Source: Cytophagales bacterium WSM2-2
Lineage (GTDB): Bacteria > Bacteroidota > Bacteroidia > Cytophagales > Cyclobacteriaceae
Direction: 5' to 3'
Length of the DNA stretch: 64,000 bases
Assembly (NCBI GenBank): GCA_015472025.1
Contig: BNHL01000001.1
Span: 2,081,501 to 2,145,500, forward strand
Part shown: positions 16,180 to 24,065 of the stretch, in pieces
How positions within the stretch are numbered: the first letter of the stretch is position 1
How the letters are laid out: each line of letters opens with the position of its first letter
Made by a program: the position numbers and the translations under genes
The notes under the pieces: model-generated
The model's database searches: none
Seen by the model: the letters and a program-made list of their open reading frames with translations, nothing else
What the model was told of the DNA's origin: nothing

Positions 16180-16866
16180 ATGCGTTTTCTCAGGGGTATA
16201 TGGCTGTTTCTCTTGATTGTCTGCACAATTTCGTTGTGCTTTGGACAAGTGCGTAAGAGTGAAGTAAGCAGTGGCTATATGGTGCCGAAAGTGTCGCGAA
16301 ATAAAGCACGTATCGTCTGCCCTATCTTTAATGAATCGCAATATCCTTACCAGGGTTTCGGGTTTAAGCTGGGAGATCCTATGGCGCTCACGTACAAACT
16401 TTACCCAAGCAGAAATTGGTCCTTGGCTGCAGACGTGGGGCGCTCATCAAGCGGATTGTATCACGATTACTACAAGGGACTTTTCAAAGGATATACTCAA
16501 GACACGCTTACTTACCTGACGCATAAAGTCAGCAGCGATTGGTTCGTGGAGGGAAAAGTACTTCATCAGTGGAGTGCAGAAAAAGTTTCTACCGGCCTTA
16601 TGTTGTATGCCGGCTTGGGTTGGCAATGGCGCAGTACATCGCTAACTTATAATTACAGCCACCAGATTGCACCTCCGGGAATTGAGTACGGAAGTTTTTC
16701 AACAACGCGCGTCACATCCGGCCCTGTCGTAATACTTGGATTTGAATATTCCTATTTTACCTGGCCCATATCGGCATTCATTGAAGTGGAGATGTTCACC
16801 GACACGGTGACAGATCCGGGCTACCACCGCTTCCAGGGTGGCGTAGGTGTGCGTTACGTATTTTGA
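16180..16866 (+). CDS. Small outer-membrane beta-barrel-like protein
   Basis: Starting at 16180 the 228-residue product has a signal peptide (MRFLRGIWLFLLIVCTISLCFGQ) and a mature part of alternating polar and aromatic residues. Strand-like segments include WSLAADVGRSSSGLY, VSTGLMLYAGLGWQWR, VVILGFEYSYFTWPISAFIEVEM and the terminal GGVGVRYVF. The final Phe is typical of barrels inserted by BamA. About eight to ten strands seem likely. I recognise no named family. It sits between two convergent ABC half-transporters, its stop only 2 bases from that of the downstream one, so it might assist export across the outer membrane; that is conjecture. Confidence 0.75.
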   Translation: MRFLRGIWLFLLIVCTISLCFGQVRKSEVSSGYMVPKVSRNKARIVCPIFNESQYPYQGFGFKLGDPMALTYKLYPSRNWSLAADVGRSSSGLYHDYYKGLFKGYTQDTLTYLTHKVSSDWFVEGKVLHQWSAEKVSTGLMLYAGLGWQWRSTSLTYNYSHQIAPPGIEYGSFSTTRVTSGPVVILGFEYSYFTWPISAFIEVEMFTDTVTDPGYHRFQGGVGVRYVF

Positions 16867-16868
16867 AT

Positions 16869-18656
16869 TTAGTTCTCGACTTCGTCTGCCTGCATTTGCT
16901 TTTCAAACAGTTCTTTGTAGATACCATTTTGCGCGAGAAGACTTTCGTGAGTTCCTTGCTCTACTATGCGGCCGTCATCCAGCACAATGATTTTGTTAGC
17001 CAGCTTTGCTGAAGAAACCCGGTGCGAAATGATAATCGTGGTGCGACCTTGCATGATTCGCCTGAGGCTGTTAAGAATATTATTTTCTGTTTTTGTATCG
17101 ACAGCAGAGAGGGCGTCATCAAGGATAAGGATCTTGGGCTTACGTGCCACAGCCCTGGCGATCGACACGCGCTGCTTCTGACCGCCGGATAAAGTAATTC
17201 CACGCTCTCCGATACGTGTGCCGAAACCTTGCGGAAATGCCTGCACATTGTCGTACACATCGGCATCTTTGGCCGCCTGAAAGATCTTTGCTTCATCCAG
17301 TTGTTCCAGGCCAAACCCGATATTGTTGTAGATCGTATCGCTGAAAAGAAAAACATCCTGTGGCACTGTGCCGACTTGCCTTCGCAAACCGATAAGTTCA
17401 AAATCTTTGATCGGCTGATTATCGATGAGTACTTCACCCGAAGTTGTATCGTAGAGACGTGAAACCAGGTTTGAAATTGTGCTTTTGCCAGAGCCGGTTG
17501 TCCCGATAATGCCGAGCGATTCCCCCGGATTGATCTTAAAAGATATGTTTTTCAATGCCTCAATACCGGTATCAGGATAGGTGAAGCTTACATCAACAAA
17601 CTCAACCTTGCCTTCCATCTCTTTGACCAGGTTTTTCTCCGAAATAATATTTGTCCGCTCTTTCAGAAATTGATTGATACGCTTTTGCGAAGCTTCCGCT
17701 CTTTTTACCTGACTGCTCGTCCAGCCCAATAAGGTCACGGGCCAGGTGAGCAAATTCACATAAATAATAAACTCGGCCATGTTGCCTATCGTAAGCGACC
17801 CATTGATCACCTCGGTGCTGCAGACGTAAACCGTAAGCACTGTACTCAAACCAACAAGCGCCATCACCAATGGATAGAATAATGCTTCCACTTTAGTCAA
17901 TTTGATCGACTGGTGCTTGTACTGATTACTTTCTTTTGTAAATCCAGCCACTGACTCGTCCTCACGAGTGAATGATTTCAGTACACGAATTCCCGAGAAA
18001 GCTTCTTGTACGAACGTGCTCAGCCGCGACTGACTTTTTTGAATCTCATCGCTCCGGTGTTCGATGATATTATTGACATAAAACACCGCTATAGATAAAA
18101 ACGGTAAAGGAAGCAGCGAATAAAACGTAAGCTTTGGGCTGATGAAGAACATGTAAGGCACGAGCATCGCGAACAGGGTGATCAACTGGAGCCCGTACAT
18201 GATCGATGGCCCGAGGTACATACGCACGCGACCCACATCTTCGCTGATGCGGTTCATGAGGTCACCGGTACTGTTTCTCCGGTAGAAGGCCAGGGGCAAT
18301 GACTGGTAGTGATGGAAAATTTCGTTTTTCAGATCATACTCCACCAGGCGGCTCATCACAATAAGTGTCTGCCTTACGAAATACAAAAACAATCCCCGGA
18401 GAAGTGCCATTAACAAAATCAGGATCGCGTAGATCAAAATGCCTTTGGAGAAAACATTGAAGAACCCGGGCTGTACAGCGCTTTTGTCGAAGGAGCGGTA
18501 CACTTTCACGTTGTCTATCACTAAATCTATAGAATACCGTACGAACTGGGCCGGTAAAATCTGGAATGCGTTGGAGATAAGTACAAACACCAGTCCCCAG
18601 ATCAGGTGCCATTTGTATTTGAGGAGGTATTTGTTGAGGTAGCCGAGTTCTTTCAT
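16869..18656 (-). CDS. ABC exporter half-transporter, YheI/BmrC-like with degenerate Walker B
   Basis: A 595-residue half-transporter with six membrane helices (about 15-310) and a C-terminal ATPase. Walker A is GTTGSGKST (385-393), the signature is the canonical LSGGQKQR (489-496), and the switch His is H545. Walker B reads ILILDDALSAVD: Asp514 stands where the catalytic Glu is expected. This Asp is characteristic of the degenerate-site subunit of heterodimeric exporters (YheI/BmrC, TM287). It pairs logically with the protein at 14363-16135, which has the Glu but an altered signature. The two genes are convergent, which is unusual because heterodimer subunits are normally adjacent in one operon. 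Confidence 0.93.
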   Translation of the reverse strand: MKELGYLNKYLLKYKWHLIWGLVFVLISNAFQILPAQFVRYSIDLVIDNVKVYRSFDKSAVQPGFFNVFSKGILIYAILILLMALLRGLFLYFVRQTLIVMSRLVEYDLKNEIFHHYQSLPLAFYRRNSTGDLMNRISEDVGRVRMYLGPSIMYGLQLITLFAMLVPYMFFISPKLTFYSLLPLPFLSIAVFYVNNIIEHRSDEIQKSQSRLSTFVQEAFSGIRVLKSFTREDESVAGFTKESNQYKHQSIKLTKVEALFYPLVMALVGLSTVLTVYVCSTEVINGSLTIGNMAEFIIYVNLLTWPVTLLGWTSSQVKRAEASQKRINQFLKERTNIISEKNLVKEMEGKVEFVDVSFTYPDTGIEALKNISFKINPGESLGIIGTTGSGKSTISNLVSRLYDTTSGEVLIDNQPIKDFELIGLRRQVGTVPQDVFLFSDTIYNNIGFGLEQLDEAKIFQAAKDADVYDNVQAFPQGFGTRIGERGITLSGGQKQRVSIARAVARKPKILILDDALSAVDTKTENNILNSLRRIMQGRTTIIISHRVSSAKLANKIIVLDDGRIVEQGTHESLLAQNGIYKELFEKQMQADEVEN

Positions 18657-18788
18657 GAGTCAGAGATCGCGAGGGAATATAAACGGGAGTTAAGAGCGGT
18701 AAGTTCGGGAATGCGCAGTGATCTCACAAAGTCTTTTACAATTCGCGGCTAGCTTGTAATTTGCGGCCTCAAAAAACGTTCTCATCTT

Positions 18789-19913
18789 ATGCTCAACAGG
18801 CGCACTATCCGCATCAAAATCATGCAAAACCTTTTTGCCTACGCTCAATGCAAAGATGCCGATCTGCTGCTGGCGCAAGACCTGATTGAAGAGCGATTCC
18901 AGCCCAACCTCAATTCAATGGAGGTCCAGGACAAAGAGCAGCTTCGCAAAAAAAAGAAGCAGGCGCTGCAGGCTTTCGACAAACAAATGAATGGTGTTGC
19001 CGCCGAAACGGAAGAAAAAGATATCCGCAAAGCGGTGGAGGAAGCGGCTTCGCTTTATGAAAAACTGATCAAAAAAGACCAGTCCTACCTGGGAAAAAAT
19101 ATCCTCCTTGAAATGGAGAAACTTTCGGCCACCTATCACAGTGTTATTGCCCTGATGGTTGCCTTTGCCGACCTGGCTGCAGCTGAAAAGAAGGGCGGGC
19201 ACGGCAATTTTGCAAACCACCTTTGGATAAAATCATGGCGCGAAAATGATGAACTTAAAAAATCCATACTAAAAGAAAATGCAGGCTGGGATGGCCGCAT
19301 GGATCGCGTGCGAACCTGGTTTCGTGAGCGCTTGAAAGAGGATAGTATTTATCAAGAATTCATTGCGGCCAAACACCCGGACGAAGAGGCGCAAAAGAAT
19401 TTCATCAAGCACATGGCCCGCAAAGTCATTTTGGGCCCCGGGGCAATCAACGATTATTTTGAAGAGCAAAACATTCGATGGTCGGAAGACAAAGACATCA
19501 TCAAGAGTATGGTGGATAAGACGATCAAGTCTTACGCGGAGGGCAAGACCGCATTACAGAAAGTCTCCCTGAATTGGGATGAAGACCGCGAGTTTACCGA
19601 AAAACTGTTCAGCAATGTGATCACGCTCGACCCGCAGTATAAGGATCTGATTGCTAAAAACACGCGCAACTGGGAGGTAGACCGCCTGCCGTTAACTGAC
19701 CGTGTAATCCTGGAAATGGCTATCACGGAGATGATTCATTTCCCGAATATTCCGGTGAAAGTGACCATCAACGAGTACATCGAGCTCACCAAAGAGTACA
19801 GCACACCGAAAAGCCGCCAGTTCATCAACGGTATCCTGGACGTCATCGCCAAATCAATGAAAGACTCCGGAGCTGTGAAAAAGAGTGGTCGCGGTTTAAT
19901 TGACAATAAATAG
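18789..19913 (+). CDS. nusB: Transcription antitermination factor NusB, long form
   Basis: A 374-residue protein, more than twice the usual length of about 140. The C-terminal 130 residues carry the NusB signature: RLPLTDRVILEMAITEMIHFPNIPVKVTINEYIELTKEYSTPKSRQFINGILDVI. The N-terminal MLNRRTIRIKIMQNLFAY matches the first NusB helix. Between them is an extra Lys/Glu-rich helical region, as seen in NusB of many Bacteroidota. NusB binds the boxA RNA with ribosomal protein S10 during rRNA transcription. It heads the block that continues with YtxH, DUF1573, YajC, a YbbR-like protein and CoaE. Confidence 0.93.
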   Translation: MLNRRTIRIKIMQNLFAYAQCKDADLLLAQDLIEERFQPNLNSMEVQDKEQLRKKKKQALQAFDKQMNGVAAETEEKDIRKAVEEAASLYEKLIKKDQSYLGKNILLEMEKLSATYHSVIALMVAFADLAAAEKKGGHGNFANHLWIKSWRENDELKKSILKENAGWDGRMDRVRTWFRERLKEDSIYQEFIAAKHPDEEAQKNFIKHMARKVILGPGAINDYFEEQNIRWSEDKDIIKSMVDKTIKSYAEGKTALQKVSLNWDEDREFTEKLFSNVITLDPQYKDLIAKNTRNWEVDRLPLTDRVILEMAITEMIHFPNIPVKVTINEYIELTKEYSTPKSRQFINGILDVIAKSMKDSGAVKKSGRGLIDNK

Positions 19914-19929
19914 GAAGTCACAATATTTT

Positions 19930-19937
19930 TATCTTTG
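19930..19937 (+). promoter_or_regulatory. -7 promoter element
   Basis: TATCTTTG is an exact TAnnTTTG match 22 bases before the ATG at 19960. The sequence upstream is AT-rich, without a clear TTTG at 19 bp. It probably drives the YtxH gene independently of nusB. Confidence 0.5.
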
Positions 19938-19959
19938 CAATCCCTAAACTTCAGAAATT

Positions 19960-20268
19960 ATGGGTAAGAAAAGCAGCAACGCCTTAATGGCATTTTTAGC
20001 GGGAGCAGCAGCCGGAGCAATCCTCGGCATTCTCTATGCACCCGACAAAGGCTCGAACACACGCGAGAAACTTTCATTCCAATTGGACAAGTACAAGAAA
20101 ATGCTTCAAGCCTATTTGGATGACCTGATGAGCGGGAAAGAAACAGCTCTTACATCAGAGGCTAAATCGCAGGGCGAGCGGGTTGTCTCTGAAGCCAAGG
20201 GGAAAGCCCAGCAATTGCTGGATGATGTTGATGAACTTCTGGAGCAGATTCGCGGCAAAAACAGTTAA
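19960..20268 (+). CDS. YtxH-domain membrane-associated protein
   Basis: A 102-residue protein with a Gly/Ala-rich membrane segment at about residues 7-27 (ALMAFLAGAAAGAILGILYA), followed by PDKGSNTREKL, the conserved junction of YtxH proteins. The rest is a charged coiled-coil helix (KGKAQQLLDDVDELLEQI). YtxH proteins are small single-span proteins linked to general stress in other bacteria; their biochemical role is unknown. It has its own candidate promoter at 19930 and lies 46 bases after nusB. Confidence 0.9.
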   Translation: MGKKSSNALMAFLAGAAAGAILGILYAPDKGSNTREKLSFQLDKYKKMLQAYLDDLMSGKETALTSEAKSQGERVVSEAKGKAQQLLDDVDELLEQIRGKNS

Positions 20269-20352
20269 TGTTTTGTTAAAAGCGAACAGTTAAAAAATGT
20301 ATTCAGTTTTATCAGGAGTAATTTTACAGAGAAATTTATAGAGACAAATTAT

Positions 20353-20901
20353 ATGAAATCAGGAATGAAAATGTTGTTGATTGGGTTGGTTGCTTTGACT
20401 ACATCCTGTCGCGACCGGGCAACAGAAAAAAGACTAGCGGATGTTGAAAGCAGGCTTGCCGCATTGGAAGCAAATAAACCTGCCACCCAACAATCAACTC
20501 CGCTGGCCTCAGCAGTGACACCTACTTCTCCCGCTCCAGACGCAAAACCCGAAGGACCTCTCCCGGTAATTGAATTTGATAAAACGTCTTTCGATTTCGG
20601 AACAATAAAAGAAGGTGATAAAGTAACTCACACCTACCAGGTGAAAAACACAGGCGTAGCTCCGTTGATTATTCAAAACGCACAACCCTCTTGCGGATGC
20701 ACTGTGCCCGAGTGGACAAAAGCTCCTATCCCCGTGGGTGGATCTGGTTTCGTAAAAGCAGAATTCGATTCGAAAGGGAAGTCAGGTCTCCAGGACAAGA
20801 CAATCACAGTTACAGCGAACACATGGCCAAAGATTACAACACTTAAATTCAAGGCCATGGTTACTCCCAAACCTGATGGTTCCAACGGGCCGTTGAAATA
20901 G
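20353..20901 (+). CDS. DUF1573 lipoprotein
   Basis: A 182-residue lipoprotein: MKSGMKMLLIGLVALTTSC with the lipid Cys at residue 19. A short coiled coil follows (RLADVESRLAALEANK) and then a Pro/Thr linker. The C-terminal domain (about 76-180) is DUF1573, with the signature FDFGTIKEGDKVTHTYQVKN and SCGCTVPEW. This is an MSP/HYDIN-like immunoglobulin fold common in Bacteroidota. Its place before yajC is a recurring arrangement in the phylum, as far as I know. A hairpin terminator follows it, so it is not obviously cotranscribed with the galactanase. Confidence 0.9.
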   Translation: MKSGMKMLLIGLVALTTSCRDRATEKRLADVESRLAALEANKPATQQSTPLASAVTPTSPAPDAKPEGPLPVIEFDKTSFDFGTIKEGDKVTHTYQVKNTGVAPLIIQNAQPSCGCTVPEWTKAPIPVGGSGFVKAEFDSKGKSGLQDKTITVTANTWPKITTLKFKAMVTPKPDGSNGPLK

Positions 20902-20928
20902 CCTTAATCCGATACACATAAAAATACA

Positions 20929-20953
20929 AGTCCCCGCAAGGGGATTTTGTATT
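20929..20953 (+). terminator. Probable rho-independent terminator
   Basis: TCCCC and GGGGA pair around GCAA (20931-20944), extended by weaker pairs on both sides, and are followed by TTTTGTATTTT. It separates the DUF1573 gene from the GH53 gene. Confidence 0.7.
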
Positions 20954-20977
20954 TTAGGGTAAACAAAATGGAATAAG

Positions 20978-22012
20978 ATGAACCGGGTAGCCTATTGGTT
21001 TCTATTAGTAATTGTAGCAGTTACTCAATGTGGCGACAAGTCGGGCGGTGTTACTCCTCCCGAAACAACAATTTTTGCCAAAGGTGCTGATGTCGGGTGG
21101 CTTACTCAAATGGAAGCAGCAGGAGTAAAATTTTATAACAAGGACGGGGTGCAACAGGAATGCATGCAAATCCTGAAAGACCTTGGAATTAATTCCATCC
21201 GGTTGCGGGCATGGGTTCACCCAACTGATGGCTGGAACAATACGAAAGACCTTGTCATTAAAGCCAAGCGTGCCAAATCACTTGGCATGAGAATCATGAT
21301 TGACTTTCACTACAGCGATGACTGGGCCGACCCGGGCAAGCAGTATAAGCCAGTTTCTTGGGCGAGTCTGAGTTTTGATGCGCTTAAAACCACGCTGTAT
21401 GATTACACCAAAAGCGTGATGGACACCCTTCAGTCGAATGACATCACTCCCGAATGGGTTCAAATCGGAAATGAAACAAATGACGGTATGCTTTGGGAAG
21501 ACGGCCGCGCATCGAAAAGCATGAGCAACTTCGCTGCACTGATAAATGCAGGGTACAATGCAGTCAAAGCTGTGAGCAAAACCACGAAAGTAATTGTTCA
21601 CATTTCTAATGGGCATGACAATAGCTTGTTCCGCTGGATGTTTGACGGCTTGACCAAGAACAATGCGAACTACGATATCATCGGTATGTCGCTGTATCCA
21701 TCTTATGCTTCACAGGGAGTCAATGGTTGGAGTGCGGTTAATTCACTGTGCCTGACAAACATGAATGACATGGTGACGAGGTACAACAAGCCCGTCATGG
21801 TAGTGGAGGTAGGAATGCCTGTCAATGATGCCGCCACAGCTAAAGCCTTTTTGGTAGATATTATCAATAAGACAAAAGCCGTCCCCGGCAAAAATGGTCT
21901 AGGTGTTTTTTATTGGGAGCCTGAATGCTACAAGGACTGGCAGGGTTACAAGCTTGGTGCGTTTGACGATTCAGGGAAACCCTCCATAGCATTGGAGGCT
22001 TTTTCGAATTGA
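20978..22012 (+). CDS. GH53 endo-beta-1,4-galactanase, lipoprotein
   Basis: A 344-residue glycoside hydrolase of family 53, which cleaves beta-1,4-galactan and arabinogalactan side chains of pectin. Evidence is the TIM-barrel pattern with FAKGADVGWLTQME near the N-terminus, INSIRLRAWVHPTDGWN, MIDFHYSDDWADPGKQ, the acid/base Glu in QIGNETNDGMLW (E166) and the nucleophile Glu in VVEVGMP (E277). The family's conserved terminal FYWEPECY is also present. A signal ending in VTQC (C18) makes it a lipoprotein, probably at the cell surface. It is isolated from any polysaccharide-utilisation genes and interrupts the nusB-yajC-coaE block. Confidence 0.93.
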   Translation: MNRVAYWFLLVIVAVTQCGDKSGGVTPPETTIFAKGADVGWLTQMEAAGVKFYNKDGVQQECMQILKDLGINSIRLRAWVHPTDGWNNTKDLVIKAKRAKSLGMRIMIDFHYSDDWADPGKQYKPVSWASLSFDALKTTLYDYTKSVMDTLQSNDITPEWVQIGNETNDGMLWEDGRASKSMSNFAALINAGYNAVKAVSKTTKVIVHISNGHDNSLFRWMFDGLTKNNANYDIIGMSLYPSYASQGVNGWSAVNSLCLTNMNDMVTRYNKPVMVVEVGMPVNDAATAKAFLVDIINKTKAVPGKNGLGVFYWEPECYKDWQGYKLGAFDDSGKPSIALEAFSN

Positions 22013-22018
22013 CTTTTG

Positions 22019-22050
22019 TTTGCCGCATTGGTGGCAATGGGATAACTTTG
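22019..22050 (+). promoter_or_regulatory. Strong Bacteroidota-type promoter before yajC
   Basis: TTTG at 22019-22022, a 20-bp spacer and TAACTTTG at 22043-22050 match the phylum's -33/-7 consensus exactly. The ATG of yajC is 18 bases further on. The promoter lets yajC be expressed independently of the GH53 gene upstream. Confidence 0.75.
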
Positions 22051-22068
22051 CGGCCTAAATTTTAAAAC

Positions 22069-22380
22069 ATGTATTCTATTTTACTTCAGGCTCAGAACAA
22101 TTGGAGCTTCCCTATCATGATGGTACTGATGTTCGTCATCCTGTATTTTTTCATGATCAGGCCACAACAGAAGAAAGCGAAAGACCAAAAGAAGTTTACC
22201 GAAGAAATTCAAAAAGGAGACTACGTTGTTACTATTGGTGGCGTCCACGGCCGCTTAGCTGAAATTGAAGACGATACGGTTATTATTGAAGTCGAGCGCG
22301 GGGCACGTATCCGTTTTTCTAAAACAGCGATATCGATGGAATCCACCAAAGCTGCCGCCAACAAGAAACCCGCAGCCTGA
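22069..22380 (+). CDS. yajC: Preprotein translocase subunit YajC
   Basis: A 103-residue protein with one membrane helix at about residues 15-35 (FPIMMVLMFVILYFFMIRPQ), ending in the conserved IRPQQKKAKDQKKF, then the small cytosolic domain with GDYVVTIGGVHGRLAEIEDD. This is the standard YajC layout and length. YajC binds SecDF and the SecYEG translocon at the inner membrane and is dispensable in E. coli. It starts a block with the YbbR-like protein and CoaE, behind its own promoter. Confidence 0.95.
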   Translation: MYSILLQAQNNWSFPIMMVLMFVILYFFMIRPQQKKAKDQKKFTEEIQKGDYVVTIGGVHGRLAEIEDDTVIIEVERGARIRFSKTAISMESTKAAANKKPAA

Positions 22381-22430
22381 TTTTGCTTCTTCGCACAAGG
22401 TTGACGGTGCAGAGAATTTTAGGATGACTC

Positions 22431-23369
22431 ATGAATTTCGTCCGGATTATATTCAACCTTTTGCGATTTGACCGCGCCAACTGGAAGGCCGTTGTCTTGT
22501 GTGTTGCTACAGCCCTGGTCTTCTGGATTTTCAACGCATTCAATAAGAACTATTCAACCAACATCCGCTTCCCGATTCTGTTTGAATTTGACGGGGAGCG
22601 GTATGTGCCGGCCGAGCATTTCCCCAAGACGATCACCGTCAATGTTTCAGGCAATGGATGGGATCTTTTTCGCAGGTATGCGGGGCTGAGGTCACCACAA
22701 CTGATTATTCCACTGGAGCGGCCTGCAGAGGTCAGGAAAATTATTGCCAGTACCCTGGTTCCGGTAGTGGCCAGCCAGATAGGCAATCTCAAAGTTAATT
22801 TTGTCGTTACCGACACGCTTTACCTTCATATCGACAAACGTGACGTACACCGGTATAAGTTGAAAGCTGATATTTCGGCTGTGTCGTTTCAAGAAGGATA
22901 TGGACGAATCAGTCCAGTAGTAGTGCTTCCAGATTCTGTAAAACTGGAAGGCCCTGAAAGCAGGCTCCATGCCGTGATTGACTCAATAGTTATTCCAGTG
23001 AATCATAAAAACGTGAGTGAAAACTTTCGTGAAGAAGTGGAGGTGACATTTGCAGGCAGTGAATTTGTCAGGCGTAATCCTCCGATTGTCCAGGTTATGT
23101 TCGAGGTAGCTCAGGTTGAAATCGTTAATAAAAAGTTAAAAGTCGAAGTAGACAAGAACTCCATCGCTCTTGATGTCGATAGTGTCAATGCGAACTTCCA
23201 AATCCCAGTGAGCAGGAAGTCAGACTTTGATTTGCAGTCGAAAGAAATCATTTCCAGGGTTAGCACGCGGAGCATGAAAAAGAACGGAGTCGCACTTCCA
23301 AGGGTATTGAATGTGCCATCTTATGCACAGTTGCTGAGAATTGATTCCATTCATAGCAAGGGCCATTGA
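22431..23369 (+). CDS. YbbR-like (CdaR-type) single-span protein
   Basis: A 312-residue protein with an N-terminal membrane helix (WKAVVLCVATALVFWIFNAF, about 18-37) and an extracytoplasmic part made of YbbR-type beta repeats. These contain ITVNVSGNGWDLFRR, then VVLPDSVKLEGPESRLHAVIDSI, the PxxVxVxGP-like motif of the family. In Firmicutes the YbbR protein CdaR regulates diadenylate cyclase; here no cdaA is adjacent, so the role is open. It lies 50 bases after yajC and 30 bases before coaE, an arrangement I associate with Bacteroidota genomes. Confidence 0.85.
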   Translation: MNFVRIIFNLLRFDRANWKAVVLCVATALVFWIFNAFNKNYSTNIRFPILFEFDGERYVPAEHFPKTITVNVSGNGWDLFRRYAGLRSPQLIIPLERPAEVRKIIASTLVPVVASQIGNLKVNFVVTDTLYLHIDKRDVHRYKLKADISAVSFQEGYGRISPVVVLPDSVKLEGPESRLHAVIDSIVIPVNHKNVSENFREEVEVTFAGSEFVRRNPPIVQVMFEVAQVEIVNKKLKVEVDKNSIALDVDSVNANFQIPVSRKSDFDLQSKEIISRVSTRSMKKNGVALPRVLNVPSYAQLLRIDSIHSKGH

Positions 23370-23378
23370 ATTTAAACC

Positions 23379-23386
23379 TAACTTTG
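23379..23386 (+). promoter_or_regulatory. -7 promoter element before coaE
   Basis: TAACTTTG is an exact TAnnTTTG match, 13 bases before the coaE ATG and 9 bases after the preceding stop. A TTG lies too close for a good -33. It may give coaE extra transcription within the block. Confidence 0.4.
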
Positions 23387-23399
23387 CCGGGTCGAACGT

Positions 23400-24008
23400 A
23401 TGAAAAAACCGCTTCGAGTTGGCGTCACTGGTGGTATCGGTTCAGGTAAGAGCCTGATCTGTAAAATCTTTGCATCTCTTGGTATTCCAACCTACGATGC
23501 CGACAGCCGTGCACGATTGCTGATGACGGAAAACCAGTCACTGGTTAGTCAAATAAAAAAAGAATTCGGAGAAAATTCCTATTTGAAAGACGGCTCCCTG
23601 AACCGCGAGTTCCTGGGCAAAGAAGTTTTTAATAATGAAGCAAAACTAAAAGTGCTGAATAGCTTCGTTCATCCGGCAGTGGCAACTGACAGTGAGCAGT
23701 GGATCGAGCAAAACAGTCAATTCCCTTATATCATCAAAGAAGCAGCGCTTTTGTATGAATCGGGTTCGTATAAAACACTCGACAAAATAATTGTGATCAC
23801 TGCTCCGGAAGATTTAAGAGTGCAGCGGGTGATGAGCAGAGACAAGTCACGTACGCGGGAGGACGTCATGAAGATCATCCGAAATCAAATGAAAGAAGAA
23901 GAGAAAATAAATCGAGCTGATTTTATTATTACCAATGACGAGAGTGAGTTGGTGATTCCTCAAGTGTTGAAATTACACAAGCGGTTCAATAATGATATTG
24001 AAAAATGA
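23400..24008 (+). CDS. coaE: Dephospho-CoA kinase
   Basis: A 202-residue enzyme catalysing the last step of coenzyme A synthesis, ATP-dependent phosphorylation of the 3'-hydroxyl of dephospho-CoA. The P-loop GVTGGIGSGKS is at residues 8-18. It is followed by the family motifs YDADSRAR (the DAD catalytic region), LNSFVHPAV and IKEAALLYESG, and the lid arginines in QRVMSRDKSRTREDV. Length and start agree with the family. It closes the yajC-ybbR-coaE group; the efflux operon begins 57 bases later. Confidence 0.96.
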   Translation: MKKPLRVGVTGGIGSGKSLICKIFASLGIPTYDADSRARLLMTENQSLVSQIKKEFGENSYLKDGSLNREFLGKEVFNNEAKLKVLNSFVHPAVATDSEQWIEQNSQFPYIIKEAALLYESGSYKTLDKIIVITAPEDLRVQRVMSRDKSRTREDVMKIIRNQMKEEEKINRADFIITNDESELVIPQVLKLHKRFNNDIEK

Positions 24009-24065
24009 ACTTGATCAGAACGATTGCGTTAGATTTAAATTCCCATTTTATATAAAGTAACCTAC

